Below, in pieces: positions 49,261 through 61,429 of a stretch of DNA of 64,000 nucleotides; the first letter of the stretch is position 1, and every line of letters begins with the position of its first letter. The stretch is from Dimorphilus gyrociliatus (lineage: Eukaryota > Annelida > Polychaeta > Dinophilidae), in assembly GCA_904063045.1 (NCBI GenBank), contig CAJFCJ010000005.1, positions 1,271,167-1,335,166 on the forward strand, in the 5' to 3' direction. The notes under the pieces are model-generated. The model had not been told where the DNA came from. It did not search any database and saw nothing but the letters and a program-made list of their open reading frames with translations. A program made the translations under genes and the position numbers.

Positions 49261-49505
49261 ACGTAACTGGTAACGAACTAAAAGTGTATGTTTTTCATCA
49301 AGGGTTCCCGTCCGAAACCACAAAAGTATGAACACAACAAATAGTCACCAAGAGCCATACTTTGAAATGACGTCACTGCTTCATACACAACGTTCTATTT
49401 CCGGTTAGTGGCTATCACAATATTTTTTACAGTTTTATTAAAGCATAATAATATTTTTTCATAACAGTTGAGCGACTATTCTGAAATATTAATTCCGTTC
49501 AAATA
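49261..49505. promoter_or_regulatory. Bidirectional promoter of PGRMC1 and TPD52
   Basis: 245 bases separate the divergent start codons at 49260 (-) and 49506 (+). It includes TGACGTCA (about 49369-49376), a perfect CRE/ATF palindrome, which could serve both genes. Confidence 0.5.
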
Positions 49506-51223
49506 ATGTCGATGGACACGAAAGCAAGTGATTCACAAATGTTTTCTCAAACAAGTCAAGGTATTCACAATTCCAGTTTTCGAAGTATTATTTTAAGTTA
49601 ACTGAACTCCCTATCAAGAAGCTGATTTAACATTTTACAAAAACAAATTCAGAAAAAGCTTATGAGCCGAGATTCTATAAGATTAAGTCTATAGACTATT
49701 AGGTTATTAAATATCAACATATTTTTACTGTAGAAATCAATCAAAAGCAATATGCGTCAACTTCAAGGTTTTATGAAATATATTTTATTCGATGTTTTAG
49801 ACGATGAATTTTATGGTAATGTGGCAACATCAGTTGAAAATGATACTACATCTAAAAGGACCAGCTCACCACTCACTCCAGCCACTGAGGAAGATAACTT
49901 CAACTCACGCAGAGAGCAAGAATGGAGAGATGAATTAGCTAAATTAGAAGATGACATTACAACACTTCGTCAAGTTTTACATTACAAAATTGAACAAACA
50001 AACGAATTAAAACATAAATTAGGTATAACTCCAATAAAAGAATTTCAACAAGACTTGAAAACTGGTATACAGAATATTAAGGAATCAGAGACGTAAGAAA
50101 TCTATTATATTTAATAGTTCATGATATAAGTATTAATAATACCTGTATAATATATAGTTTACAGAAAATCCAGAATTCTGAGGCGTGAGTTATTTTGAAT
50201 TTTATATTATTCGAAACATTTCATATTCTATTGTGAAAAAGACATATACATTTACTTTGTCTAGATACCAGAAAACAGGCGAAGTTTTTAAATCAGTAGG
50301 AGCGAAAATGGGGGGAGTCTTCTCTCTAACAAAAAATAAATTGGGTGGCATGAGGTATTAATTTATTAGAACTTGATATTTTTTTCTATAATTTTTAGAG
50401 TCTTTAAATAATTTCTGACATATTTAACCACTTACAGGAATTCTACTGCTTTTCGATCTTTTGAGGAACGAATAGGAGGTGCCGTTTCTAATGTCAAAGT
50501 AAGTAAAATATTTGGAAGATTGAGCGCATACAAAAACTTCGTCATTAAGCTCATGGGTTCTCGGCTTTCTTCTTCCTAATACTTAAATGTCCACCCATAC
50601 ACAGCATTCGCGATCTATCGGTAGTCTTCGACATAGTTTGTCGACGACATCACCTATGTTCAGCAACGACCCAGAAGAGGGTCTGAGAGTGAGTGTACCC
50701 GGTAGTGATCTTTCTTTCATTACACAGATTCAATATAGTGCTAAACGTTCTTAAGTTGTATTACTTATTTTCAAAAGCATTTGTATACTATACTTTTGTT
50801 TTCACTAGTTTCGAATTAATGTTGTGTATCCTTACGTTGTAAATGTCCGATACATCACTAAGATCAATTAAGATGAGAAAAAAATAAGCTTTCGAACGGA
50901 ACTAGTGTTGTAATACTTTTTACAGACAGCCATGCTACACAAAACGACCTCATTTGCAGAATCGGAAAAGCCTCAATATTGAAAGGTTTGAAGAAGACAT
51001 TTTGAATTTGCTTTTTTATCCATAAATGTTCTGTTTATCGCTAGTTTCGTTCGAAATTTTTTTTACTATTAAATTGAAGAGATAACAAGATATTAATTTA
51101 CATTTTTCCTCATAGAGTCGAGTCCGTGGGAGCAAAACAGAGGAGGATTTTGAATCTGTATTGAAGGAAACGAAAGAAGAAGAAGCTCGTCAACCTTCCA
51201 TTCCTTCGGCTCCTCCTTCTTAG
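49506..51223 (+). CDS. TPD52: Tumour protein D52 family, with alternative C-terminal exons
   Basis: Main model: 49506-49560, 49801-50092, 50265-50354, 50438-50498 and 51116-51223, giving 201 residues. The central coiled coil (RDELAKLEDDITTLRQVLHYK) matches TPD52 (AELTKVEEEIVTLRQVL), followed by YQKTGEVFKSVGAKMGG and NSTAFRSFEERIGGAVSNVK. The last exon (SKTEEDFESVLKETKEEE) matches the vertebrate tail. Two further phase-0 exons lie between: 50605-50688 (28 codons, HSRSIGSLRHS..) and 50926-50982 (ending in its own TGA, SEKPQY). They allow other C-termini. TPD52 proteins dimerise and act in vesicle and lipid-droplet traffic. Confidence 0.88.
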
Positions 51224-51558
51224 TCATTTAATCTAAATTTTTTTCTTGTCCTTAATATTAAACTGTAATGTATAAAATTAAACGATAGTAAGAATGGTAT
51301 GATTTGGTTTCTATATAATTGTAGGTAGGTTCCAATTAATTTTCATATATTTTATTATTAATCAATTTTGCAATATATTCTTACAATGACAAATATAATT
51401 TTTCAAGTTTTAGTTTGTCAGTATGAGGTGAAAAATAATCCCTAATTTTTTTGGCTAGTTTTAATTAAAAAGCCTTTATCAGCAATGGTTACAAGTCATA
51501 GAGATTTCCAAAACAGTGAAGATAAATTTAAACTGAAAAACTTAAGCGAAATTGTAAA
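51224..51558. other. Convergent intergenic region
   Basis: No gene seen. ATTAAA occurs soon after the TPD52 stop. Confidence 0.5.
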
Positions 51559-54254
51559 TTACTGATGATTTAAGTTGTCATTTGATTCATTTCTATTTTG
51601 TTGAAAGTTGTCTGTCTTCTTTTGGCTCCTAGGAAGAACTTCACTCTGACTATTCATATGTTCGACTAAAACATCTTTCTTGGGGATTCTTTCAACTTCT
51701 CTTTCTTCGTACAAACTCTTCGCCTTCACGATTTTCTTGTAAGCTATATTGGCAATAGCCGATTGATTTTTTACACCAGAATTTAACAAAGCTTCTTCTC
51801 TAATTTTATCCTGGAAAATTTTTCTGATTAACGTAAATAAATTAATCGATACTAATTCGTGCATATACCTCTTCTTTATGCTGTTTCAATTGCTTAATAA
51901 TTTCTTTTTGCTCGTCGATCAATCGTTTTTGTTCTTCTTGTTGATTACTCAGTTCCTTTGTTGTTTTTGCAAAGGTAACTTAATTACCATATAAAATTGA
52001 AAGGCACTTACTTTAATGAGTTTTTTTGCTTCTTCCTTATCTTGTTGAAGTTCTTGCTTGGCCTTTTCTTTTTCAATCTTTTCTTGGCGCCGCTTCATTT
52101 CCTCGGAACTCACAGTAGGCTGAAAACACGTCTACTAAAGAAAGAAAAAAGTTCATAATTTTTAGCCTACTACCTCTTTCATTTTATTATCTTCTCCCAG
52201 AATCGGCTCATTAGGATTGGGCGGCTCAACACGTTTTTCGTTCTCAACAACTTCCGCTGTAAATAGTTTCATTAATTTAAATAATCTAGGTTTTTTGAAC
52301 AAAAAAAAAACCTTTCTTTTCAACATATGTAGAAGTGTCGATAGGTTTTAATTTTTCCATCAAAACTTCTTTAGGTACTTCTAGATTCGAAACCTTTTCT
52401 TCCAGTTTAATTTGCAATCTATCGTCTGTTTTAACTGCGATTCGATCTTGTGAGTAAAGTGTTACATATGTGCTGGCCAACATTACAGTTATCCCCAAAC
52501 ATAAAACTAGCTATAAGAAACAGTTTAAACGTGCTGTTCAGAGATAAACTCTTTTACCTGTCCTGTCGTTCTGGGCTTTACTTTGGTCGGTTTAGTAACA
52601 GTAAGAAACATTAAAGCCGGAAAAATAAATGATATCATTGACCCCATTGTTGAACCAGTTAACCCTAAAATAAACTCCACTGAAAAAATACACATTAAAA
52701 CTGATCATTAATACATCTGTAATATTTACCATTTGGAACACAAATTCCAATTGCTAGAGTGCTAAGAACAATAGCTATTGTGATAGATCGAAAGTGATTT
52801 ACTGGTATGGTGCTGGATTCGGTTAATCCCTCGTGAGATGACTGAAAATAAATAATTTATCATAAAAAAGTATGAAAGATTAAGACTGTTTGCTTAAAAA
52901 TTATTTTTGGCACGAAAAAATCAGAATAAAAAGTTTTACAATTTAGTCTTTGATTTGAAATCAAGCGTGACACTATTATGTTACCTCTAAAGTTTGGTAC
53001 TGAAAAAAAACATTGTTTAAACCAATAAGTATAAATACTTTATATCTATCTTTTGGGATTATTGAGACAAAATTGCTATCAAAAACTTACTTTTGAAAAA
53101 AGAAGAGAATAAATGCTTGCTCTACAAGGAAATATGACTAGCGGAAAAGATAAGGCAACCGAAAGGACAAATCCAAGTTTCAGTGCTCCACTGAATATAG
53201 TTGGAGTGAAATTGACTAACACGTCTCCAGAAATTTCATCTGAACAGAAAGCAACATAACCGAAATATCCGACCATAAGGTAGACACTTGTGCAAATGTT
53301 AATTGCATTCTTGACAATTGTATCCATACGACTAGGAGTTGGTTCTGGTAAATTTTTGTACATGACAAATAATTGCCTGTAATTTATTACATATATTATT
53401 TATAATTTTGTAAAAAGATTCTACTTACGATTGGCATCCAAATGCCAAGCTAAGAATTGGCAAACATTTAAAAAATCCAGAATATTGCCACAAAATAACG
53501 TGATTTGTCCATTGGCTTGACCATAAATTCGGAAAAGAAACAAAGAATATCTGTGTTTTTTTCAGATGAGTTTCCGATTACGCAATATCTTTAACTCACA
53601 TAGCACACGAAAACAATGTAAAATCCAATTGATAGAGCACTGATGTTAGCTAATGATTCAACATTTCGTAAAAGACCCATTGGCAGTGCAACGCATAAAC
53701 CCAGTAAAATCATTAAAAAGGTTCGTAAATGAGTAGTATTCTGAAAATCAGTAATTCAAAGAAGAAATCGTACTTCGTCATAATTTACAAGTGATTTTAA
53801 CCTCGATTCCAAGGATTTTTGATATTATATCAGGTCCCAGGTCACCAATTACTATATGGAATGCTACACAAGTTCCAAAGAGAAGTCCTATAATACTTAT
53901 TTCTACACATAGCTTTCCAGCAGCTCCAAAAGCATGTAAGGCTAAGAAAAAATTAAAAAAATTGAATTTACTATACATGCAAAAAGTATTACAACCTAAG
54001 ATTTCATATGATCCTTTTTTTGATGAAAAGGCCGCATTTAGCAACAAATTACATGATAAACGAGTCAACAAGGCTGATCCTAATATTAATGCAATTCCTA
54101 ATAGTAGTCCACACTGGAAAAACATATTAAATTTTATATATCTAAGAAATTACTGTCTTACCTGCTTAAAACAATAAGGCATTGCCAAAACACTAACGCC
54201 AATAATGCTGTTTCCTAGAGTTAAAACATACGACCAATTTGTACCTTGAGACAT
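51559..54254 (-). CDS. SLC38A10: SLC38A10-like amino acid transporter with cytosolic coiled-coil tail
   Basis: Fourteen exons (54254-54162, 54113-53996, 53941-53802, 53740-53600, 53550-53429, 53376-53091, 52999-52985, 52841-52730, 52679-52558, 52510-52312, 52256-52174, 52119-52012, 51955-51869, 51810-51559) give 625 residues. The transporter part begins MSQGTNWSYVLTLGNSIIGV and contains AFGAAGKLCVEISIIGLLFG, VIGDLG, LPEPTPSRMDTI and LGLTGSTMGSMISFIFPAL, as in SLC38A10 with about 11 helices. A tail of about 240 residues is charged and ends in a Q/E/K-rich coiled coil (QQEEQKRLIDEQKEIIKQLK) like the long human SLC38A10 tail, but much shorter. Family role: sodium-coupled transport or sensing of glutamine, alanine and related amino acids. 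Exon 7 is 15 bases (YQTLE). Confidence 0.9.
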
Positions 54255-54725
54255 CTTTGCTATTTGCTAAACAAGTGTCTGATTTTTTCAACGTGTCATG
54301 TGCACAACAGTTGAGGGATGATCTTGATGCAATGAATGTTGTAATCTTAATCATTTAATATTACACATTGTAAAATGAAGGAAGATTATTAAAAGCTTGC
54401 TGTTATTAATTCTAAATAGACAGAAAAACAGGTTTTACCCGAAAAGTATCGACGTCGATTCCTAAAGAGCACAATGGCAAAACATTAGTTTTAAAAAGAA
54501 AACTGGTAGAAAAAATACGAAAAAACTTTACAAAAATATTATCTTATTTAAGCGAAAAAGGAAGATACTACAAAAAATACTCAGATTACATTTTTTCTGT
54601 ATTACTCTAAACTATAAAATATATAAAATCGATTTGTAGATTTCCTATAGGAATCCCAGGTTTGTTGTCATTAGAAACGACAAAATCATTTATGCCTATG
54701 AAAAAAAACAGTCGGAGTAACAGAA
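54255..54725. other. Divergent intergenic region, SLC38A10 / ADAM17
   Basis: About 470 bases holding both promoters. Acceptor-like sites lie just before each start (TTGTTTAG ending at 54267 on minus; GTAACAG ending at 54723 on plus). Confidence 0.5.
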
Positions 54726-57620
54726 ATGTTCAAAATTTTTGCGATTATAATGTTAATTAACAACCTTAACTGTAGAGGTTCAGTCTTATTTTACTTTTGT
54801 TCAATAATAATATATTTACTTATAGGAGAGATTGGAAGGGTCTTAAAATATTACGAAACACTTACTAGAAACGATTTCACTTTGGAAAAAATCTCAAGAA
54901 CTAAGAGACAAACTGAATCTCCCACATTTTCCCAAAAATTAAATATAAGACTGTTTGGAAAGTAAATATATATATATATATATATATATAAAGATTTTGA
55001 TAATTTTGTTAATTTTTTTTAGAAACCTTCAGTTACATGTAAATCCTGAGAAAAATGTTATGAGTAAAGATTTTCAAAGTTTTGTTAAAAGCACGAAACA
55101 TTTTGAAGAAAAGTACATTGAGCATCCAAAGTTTTATAAAGGATATGTAAAAGGCTTAAAGAAAAGCACAGTTAGAATTCACTTTATAGCTAACGATGTA
55201 TTTGCAGCAATTGACTTACCAGAAGAGCACATCTTTATTGAGGTGATAATCTTTAAACAAAAAATATATATCATAAATTTTATATATATAGCCTTCTTGG
55301 AAGTTCTTGCCCTTATCATCAAATTATTCCTTAATTGCATATAGAACATCACAGTTATCGTCAACTGATAGGTACTGTAGTATACTTTTTATAATGCTTT
55401 TTAGATAGTTTTCTCTATTTAAATTAAGACTCAAATGTGGATTTGTGGATCCGAATTTAGCTGAAGAGCCGAAAAATCAACACGGTATTTTTTTTCTTTA
55501 AAACACTTTAGTTAGTCATAGATTAAGTTTGTGTCCTAATACTTAGTCCAAACTCATCGAGCGAAAAGAAATACAATTGCAAATCGGGTTTGTAAGCTGC
55601 TTTTAGTCGCTGATTACAAATATTTCGTAGAGGTTGGGAAAAAATCCTTTTCCGAAACAGTCAATAATATGGTAAATTTTTTTACAAATAAATTTTCCTT
55701 AACAGAAAATTATATTTATAGATATCTAAAATAACTGAGGTAGACGCAATTTATCGTGCAACAGATTTTAGGAATGGATATAAGAATATCGGTTTTGAAA
55801 TTCAAACGGTTTGACATCAATTTTTTTTAAAAAAGTTTTATGAATCCTTGTTAGGTTGTAGTTCATGATGAGTTCACAAAAAATTCTGGAGAAAATCATT
55901 ATAATAAGGACAAATCAAATTGGACTGCAAAAGAATTACTGAGAGCATTCGGATCGGATAAAAGTTTAAAACATGAAAATTATTGCGCTGCACATCTTTT
56001 TACAGCGACAAAATTTTCAGATGGTATTCAAGGTGTTGCATGGATAGCAAAATCTGGCGCAGTTGGCGGAATTTGTGCTCCAGGAAGTGGTAGTACTAAA
56101 TATAATACGGGTTGGTCAACAGCAATAGATAAATATGGTAATAGAATATTAACTTTCGAAAGTATTCTAGTTGCAGCACATGGTTAGTAATTCAGTTTTT
56201 TAAAAACATATAATATTTCAGTCTTTTAAAAGAATTAGGGCACAATTTCGGAAGCCAACATGATCCTCCATCATGTGCCACTGATAAGAATAATTTATTT
56301 TTAATGTACACTTACGCAGTGTCAGGTAAACAATCAAATAATCAAGTAAGAAAAGATTTTCTCTTTGTTCCATATTTTTAAAAAATGTTTTTTTGGTTTT
56401 AGAAATTTTCTCAATGTAGTATTGATCACATATCAAAAGTTTTAAACAGCAGAGGCAGTTCTTGTTTAAAGGAACCATCAACTTCCTTTTGTGGTAATTA
56501 CAAAAAAGAGGATGGTGAGGATTGTGATGTTGGAAATGTTGCCGATGATAAATGTTGCACTACTAATTGTAAATTTAAAACAAATGCTGTATGCAGCGAT
56601 AGAAATTCTCCTTGTTGTTTTGAATGTACTTATGCTAATTCGTCAGTAAAATGTTTGGATCAGTCCAATGTACTTAATTGTAAAAAAAATTCATTCTGTA
56701 CTGGTAAATCACCAGAATGCCCTGACCCAAAATTTGAAGTTGACGGATCATCCTGTATCGATAGGTAATAATATGCCTTGTATAGATGAAACATACATGA
56801 ACTTTTTTACAGTGGAAAATGTAAAAAGGGCTCTTGTCAACCATTCTGTGAAAGTTTGAACAAAAATAGTGCTTCTTGCCTATGTGCTAATGGTGATATA
56901 GTAACATTTCGAAAACTTAATGTATTACAAATTTTCTTCTGTTTAGAAAATTCTTGTTCTATATGCTGTAGCGTAAATAACGGTACATGTGAAGTGCACA
57001 GAGAAAATGGGAAAAAATTATTACTATCTGATGGCAGGCCATGCTTTGAAGGGATTTGTGAGAAAGTTTGTAATTATTTTACATTCTTTATCAAAACTAT
57101 TGCTAATTAACAGGGAATATGTCAAAAAACTAAACCTGTTGTAAATAAGCTTTGGGATATTTTGAAAAAATTAAGCGTTAATGATATAAGTAAGTAAAGT
57201 TTTAAAAAATTTTTCATAAATATAATGAATTTTTATGTCTTTTAGTTGAATTTTTTAAGAAAAATTTGGTTCTCATGGTTATAATATTTTTCTCTGTAAT
57301 TTATATACCAATCACAATTATCATATCGTGTATCGATTATAAGAGAAAAGAAGATGAGAAATCACATAGACGATGGAAATATGAAATGGTTGGTTATTTC
57401 TTTACAAAAAATTTTTTCATTTTTTAAAAATATACATAATTTTCAGCCGAACCAGATATTTTTAAGCAATAGTGATAAGTTAACTATAAAGGCTACACGA
57501 AGTAAAAGAAGAGATAACTATATGGTTAAGAAAGATGAAGAAAATCAAAAAATTAAGAAAGAAAAAGTGTCAAAACAGAGAAATAAAGTTCATCCGTCAA
57601 ACACAAATTATAATATATAA
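54726..57620 (+). CDS. ADAM17: ADAM17-type (TACE) membrane metalloprotease
   Basis: Fifteen exons (54726-54777, 54826-54961, 55023-55242, 55292-55371, 55429-55484, about 55547-55671, 55722-55808, 55855-56182, 56233-56345, 56403-56764, 56813-56892, 56947-57065, 57114-57189, 57246-57388, 57447-57620) give about 716 residues. Signal peptide, prodomain with cysteine-switch region RLKCGF, furin site HRAKR, catalytic domain with the zinc motif HELGHNFGSQHD, a short disintegrin domain (CGNYKKEDGEDCD, CSDRNSPCC), the TACE-type membrane-proximal cysteine domain, one membrane helix (VLMVIIFFSVIYIPITIIIS) and a basic tail. All key residues are present, so an active sheddase is expected. The disintegrin block resembles ADAM17 more than ADAM10. 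Confidence 0.92.
54966..54990. repeat. (AT)n microsatellite in an ADAM17 intron
   Basis: About 12 AT units just after the donor of intron 2. Confidence 0.9.
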
Positions 57621-59919
57621 CTATGTTTGTTAGACATATATTTCCAAATTAAGAGACATTTTTTTTCTACAATAATGAAACATAATAGTAAAAAAGACAT
57701 CATAAATACACAATTTTCTTTAATACTCCAAGAAATTACGTTGAAGATTTTTGTGGTTTCAAAGTGCTGAAAATTGTAATTCTGCACGCTGTTCTTTATA
57801 GGAATTTATAAAAAAAATAGCATTCGACTTTCCTCAATTCTTTCACAGAAATCTAAAAAGTTTTTAGTGGAAAGCCAATTTTCAGTTAGTCTACGAAAGG
57901 TACTCTTCTTATCCTCGTAATTATATTGATTTATCAAGCTTCTTCTATTTAAAAAAAACTATTCCTATAATTAAACTGGCTCCAGAAAGTAGCCTGATTT
58001 TTCTTTACTACAAAAAATAAATACCATGTTACTTAAAGAAATGATGCAAATGAATTTTTTTTTTTCATAGTCACGGATATATCCAATTAAGTCTGATCGT
58101 CACGAAAATTTCTCTAATTAATCAGTATATAGTCAAAAATTAGGCTTATTTATAAGAAACAGATTACCAATTTGTCTTCAGCACGACAACAATTCACCGA
58201 ATATTCTCACGAATAAGCACACAAAAATCATCCGTCTGTTATTGTTTCAGAAAAATCATACGTTGCCGAAGATCACAGAGTTTAATATATTTACTACCGT
58301 TTCTAAAGTTTCTTATCCAAGTAATTATTTTAGAAGATGTAAATAGTTTTGATGTTAATTCAGGATGTCCTTGCTTTTCTTGTTACCTGATCTTTCTTAG
58401 TCCCTTCCAGTGGAATATAATTACATAGAATATACAGAGCACGTACTTTAAAGCATTTTATTGCACTTAAGTTTACAAACTATCTATTATATTGCTATAA
58501 TATAGGAATCGAATATTCTCAAAGGAAGGCAAAATTGAAATGTGACATCAAATTTTTTTGTTTTTTTACCAGAGCGAAAGATGTGGGTTTTTATGAAAAT
58601 ATCAATCTGTGCAGTTTTTATTAATGTAGACATATTATACATGGCGAGTCTATAATTTTTTTAATCAAGGAAGTTATTGAAAGGATATATCCTTTCAAAC
58701 GGTTGGTTTCTTTAAGACCATGTTCCTGGTCACGTAGCAGGTATCTTTAATTATATTATGCAAATTCGTATCATTTTAGCTTTTTCTGGATGATAACGGT
58801 TATGTTTTTAAAAATAAGCTATATATTATGAAATCTCTCATTCATTAACTACAGTAATTTTAAAATATACATAAACTAAATTTTGTAATAAATCAAAGTA
58901 GAGGGCGCAGTCAAACTATCCATCCCTCCAGTCGGTCAAAACAACAGGTGTGGATGTAAAGAGAAAATACCTTCTATTTACTGTTTAATTTCTAAACTTC
59001 TGAAAAACGGTAATAGAACATAGAGTGTTTTAACTTTTTACCAAATTTTTTAAAGGTATGTTTTATGTCTTTTATGATTCTTTTTCAAAATTTTACAATA
59101 TGTTAGATAAAATCTTCTAGATTAAACTATTCGATTTTATAGGCTAAAATAATTAATACAACTCAAACTATTTTTACAAAATGGTTCTTTCTAAAAATAC
59201 CTTTACACAGCGAATAACAAAATATATGCATTGACGGAGAAGCGTTAAATTACGTATGTCAATTTACTTTAGTGCTTCCTTTCCACTTTTTCATGTTTCA
59301 TTCCTTAGCAAACGAGTTTTCGACAAGTATAAAACCTGAATTTTTGATTATCATTTAAAAAGAACACAACGTGTAAATCAGCAAGAGAAAAATAATTACG
59401 AAATTAATTACTTTGCAAGTTCGTTAAAAAAAACTGCATTAAATGTACAAGCTAAAATATAAAACATAATTTTCTAAAAACATACTGTTGTGGTACTTTC
59501 TAATAATGATAAATTACGGTTTTTTTTTGATCTGAAAATGTATTAAAAACATCAAAAAAGATGACTTTTTTCAGAGATAAGAACGATCTTGTGTTAAAAG
59601 TTTTATCCCATATTACCTTCTAAGGTATTCTTTGACAGTTTTCTATTCTATCTCTTTTATACTACTCTTTTATAAGGAATATAGAAAATCGACTAATTTT
59701 TGAACTCTGTCTTATGAAGTTAAGGCTTTTTTTTACCACAAACATTTAGTTATTATAATTTATCAATTATTCTTTTCTAAAGAAACTAATATACTTTACA
59801 CAAAAGATTCATTGATGCATTCACAATGAGATTTTTCTGTAGGTAAATGGAGTTATCTATTTAACTTTTAAATACCTTGAATGAAACTTTAATTATTATC
59901 CAAATAATCTTATTGCAGA
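57621..59919. other. Largest gene-free stretch of the window
   Basis: 2.3 kb, AT-rich, with no coding frame, tRNA or repeat family recognised. It holds a perfect 22-bp palindrome at 58677-58698. A CTTATTGCAG acceptor ends one base before the GPCR start, so at least one non-coding 5' exon of the GPCR, or a trans-splice acceptor, is likely here. Confidence 0.5.
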
Positions 59920-61429
59920 ATGGTTATTGATCCTAAAGTTTTAGGACTTTTGGAATGTAAGTTTTTTGCTACAAACATATCTTCAAAAAACTGCTCATAC
60001 AATACCACGCCGCATAATGTGAACTCCAGTTTCCATGACTTAAGGACAAATACTTTAGGTGATTTCATGTACGGCTATCTACTGCCAGTTTTCTTTTTAA
60101 TTGGTATCATTGGGAACTCTATTTCATTAAAAATATTCACATCAAAAGCTATTATGAAAAGATCACCAGCTACATACTACCTGTCCTCTTTAACTTGCTC
60201 AGATTTAGCAGTTTTACTTTCATTTGTTCTTCTTGAATGGTTACAAAAGGGGCTGCCATATTTTAGCAAAACACAATTTTCTGTCATAAATCAAACTGGA
60301 GTTTGTAAAGCTTTTTTATATATATCATATTCAGCAAGGTTTGTGTCCGTTTGGTTAATCTGTTGCTTTACTTTTGAACGGTACATAGCCGTAAATCATC
60401 CTCTAAAAAGAAAAAGTTTGTGTACAAAGAAAACATCCAGAAAAGTCATTTTTGGCGTAATACTAACGGCATTAGTTATAAGCGTCTATGCTCCTATAAG
60501 AGGAGGCGTAAATAGGAGGAGCAAGGAATATGAGCCTCTTTGTGCTCTTCAACCTGAGCGTCAAAAGCCATCATTTACAACATATTTCAACCTTTGTTAT
60601 GGATTCAGTGAGTACAGTTTTCTTTCCTTATGGAAATTCAACCAACATATATTTTTCATAGAAGAACAATTTAATCCCTTAAAATGAATTTCCATAATTT
60701 GTTTTAAATTAGATAAAAATCAGCCATGCATGTAAGGAGATCCTATAAAACTCAATAAAAACATTCTTATTTTATGCACATTGTGATGCCTTTCAGTGGA
60801 TTAAAAGAATTTTAGGAATATAACATTCACAGAAATGAGGGTATAGATTACTCTAAATATTATAGTCTGTTGTTCTCGTGCACTTTGTCCAAGTGACTTG
60901 TAATTGAATACTTCTATTGTTTTAAATTACAGGTATCACTGGGATTCCCGTTGTCGTCATCGTTATTCTAAATGCGTTTATTCTTCGAACATTAGTGTCA
61001 GGTACTTTGAAGCAATTTGGGTCAAAGTCAGAAGGACGCAAAAATACCCTAAGACCGAAATTTACGCTTATATTGTTAACTATTTCAACGTGCTTTGTTG
61101 TTCTTAATCTACCATATTTTTTCTTTTGGTGCAAATGTCACTTTAGAAACTTTCTAGAGGATATGCTCATGAGAACTGATTTTGGAAATTGTCGAGAAAA
61201 AATTTATATCACACGAGCTCTTTTTTGTGCAAATTATTGTATTAACTTTTTCTTGTATTGTTTAACGGGAAGTTACTACCGTAAAGAAGTGATTGCTATT
61301 TGTGGGAAAAAAAGCCCGGACGTTGGACGAACATCTTTTACAGAGAGAAGTAGGGCGCACTCTTTAAGAGTAATAGCAATTGAAAGAAATGGTTCATTGT
61401 CAACGAAATCTAAAATTCAGCGAAATTAA
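59920..61429 (+). CDS. Rhodopsin-family G protein-coupled receptor, neuropeptide (FMRFamide-like) type
   Basis: Two exons (59920-60607, 60933-61429; phase 1) give 394 residues. The N-terminus carries N-glycosylation sites (NIS, NCS, NTT, NSS). Seven helices are visible: TM1 with GN (IGIIGNSISL), TM2 with LTCSDLAVLL, TM3 after the conserved Cys (GVCKAFLY) ending in FERYIAVNHP (ERY for DRY), TM4, TM5 with ITGIPVVVIV, TM6 with VVLNLPYFFFW and TM7 with NYCINFFLYCLTGSYYR, where NPxxY is replaced. These variants occur in invertebrate FMRFamide and related peptide receptors. The ligand cannot be named. The usual TM4 tryptophan is missing. It is probably Gq- or Gi/o-coupled, but that is inference. 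Confidence 0.85.

Noticed and set aside
49743..49773. Exon with ATGCGTCAACTTCAAG in the TPD52 gene
   Set aside because: It does not join in frame with exon 1 or with the next exon; direct splicing 49560 to 49801 keeps the frame.
50173..50192. 20-base exon between TPD52 exons 2 and 3
   Set aside because: Its inclusion breaks the frame; 50092 joined to 50265 gives the family sequence.
55372..55428. Apparent frameshift in the ADAM17 prodomain
   Set aside because: The first AG acceptors give stops, but the AG at 55427-55428 (AAATTAAG) joins in phase and gives RLKCGF, the expected cysteine-switch region.
57621..59919. Possible tRNA, snRNA or CRISPR-like content in the long gene-free region
   Set aside because: No B-box, snRNA motif or regular repeat array could be recognised by eye.
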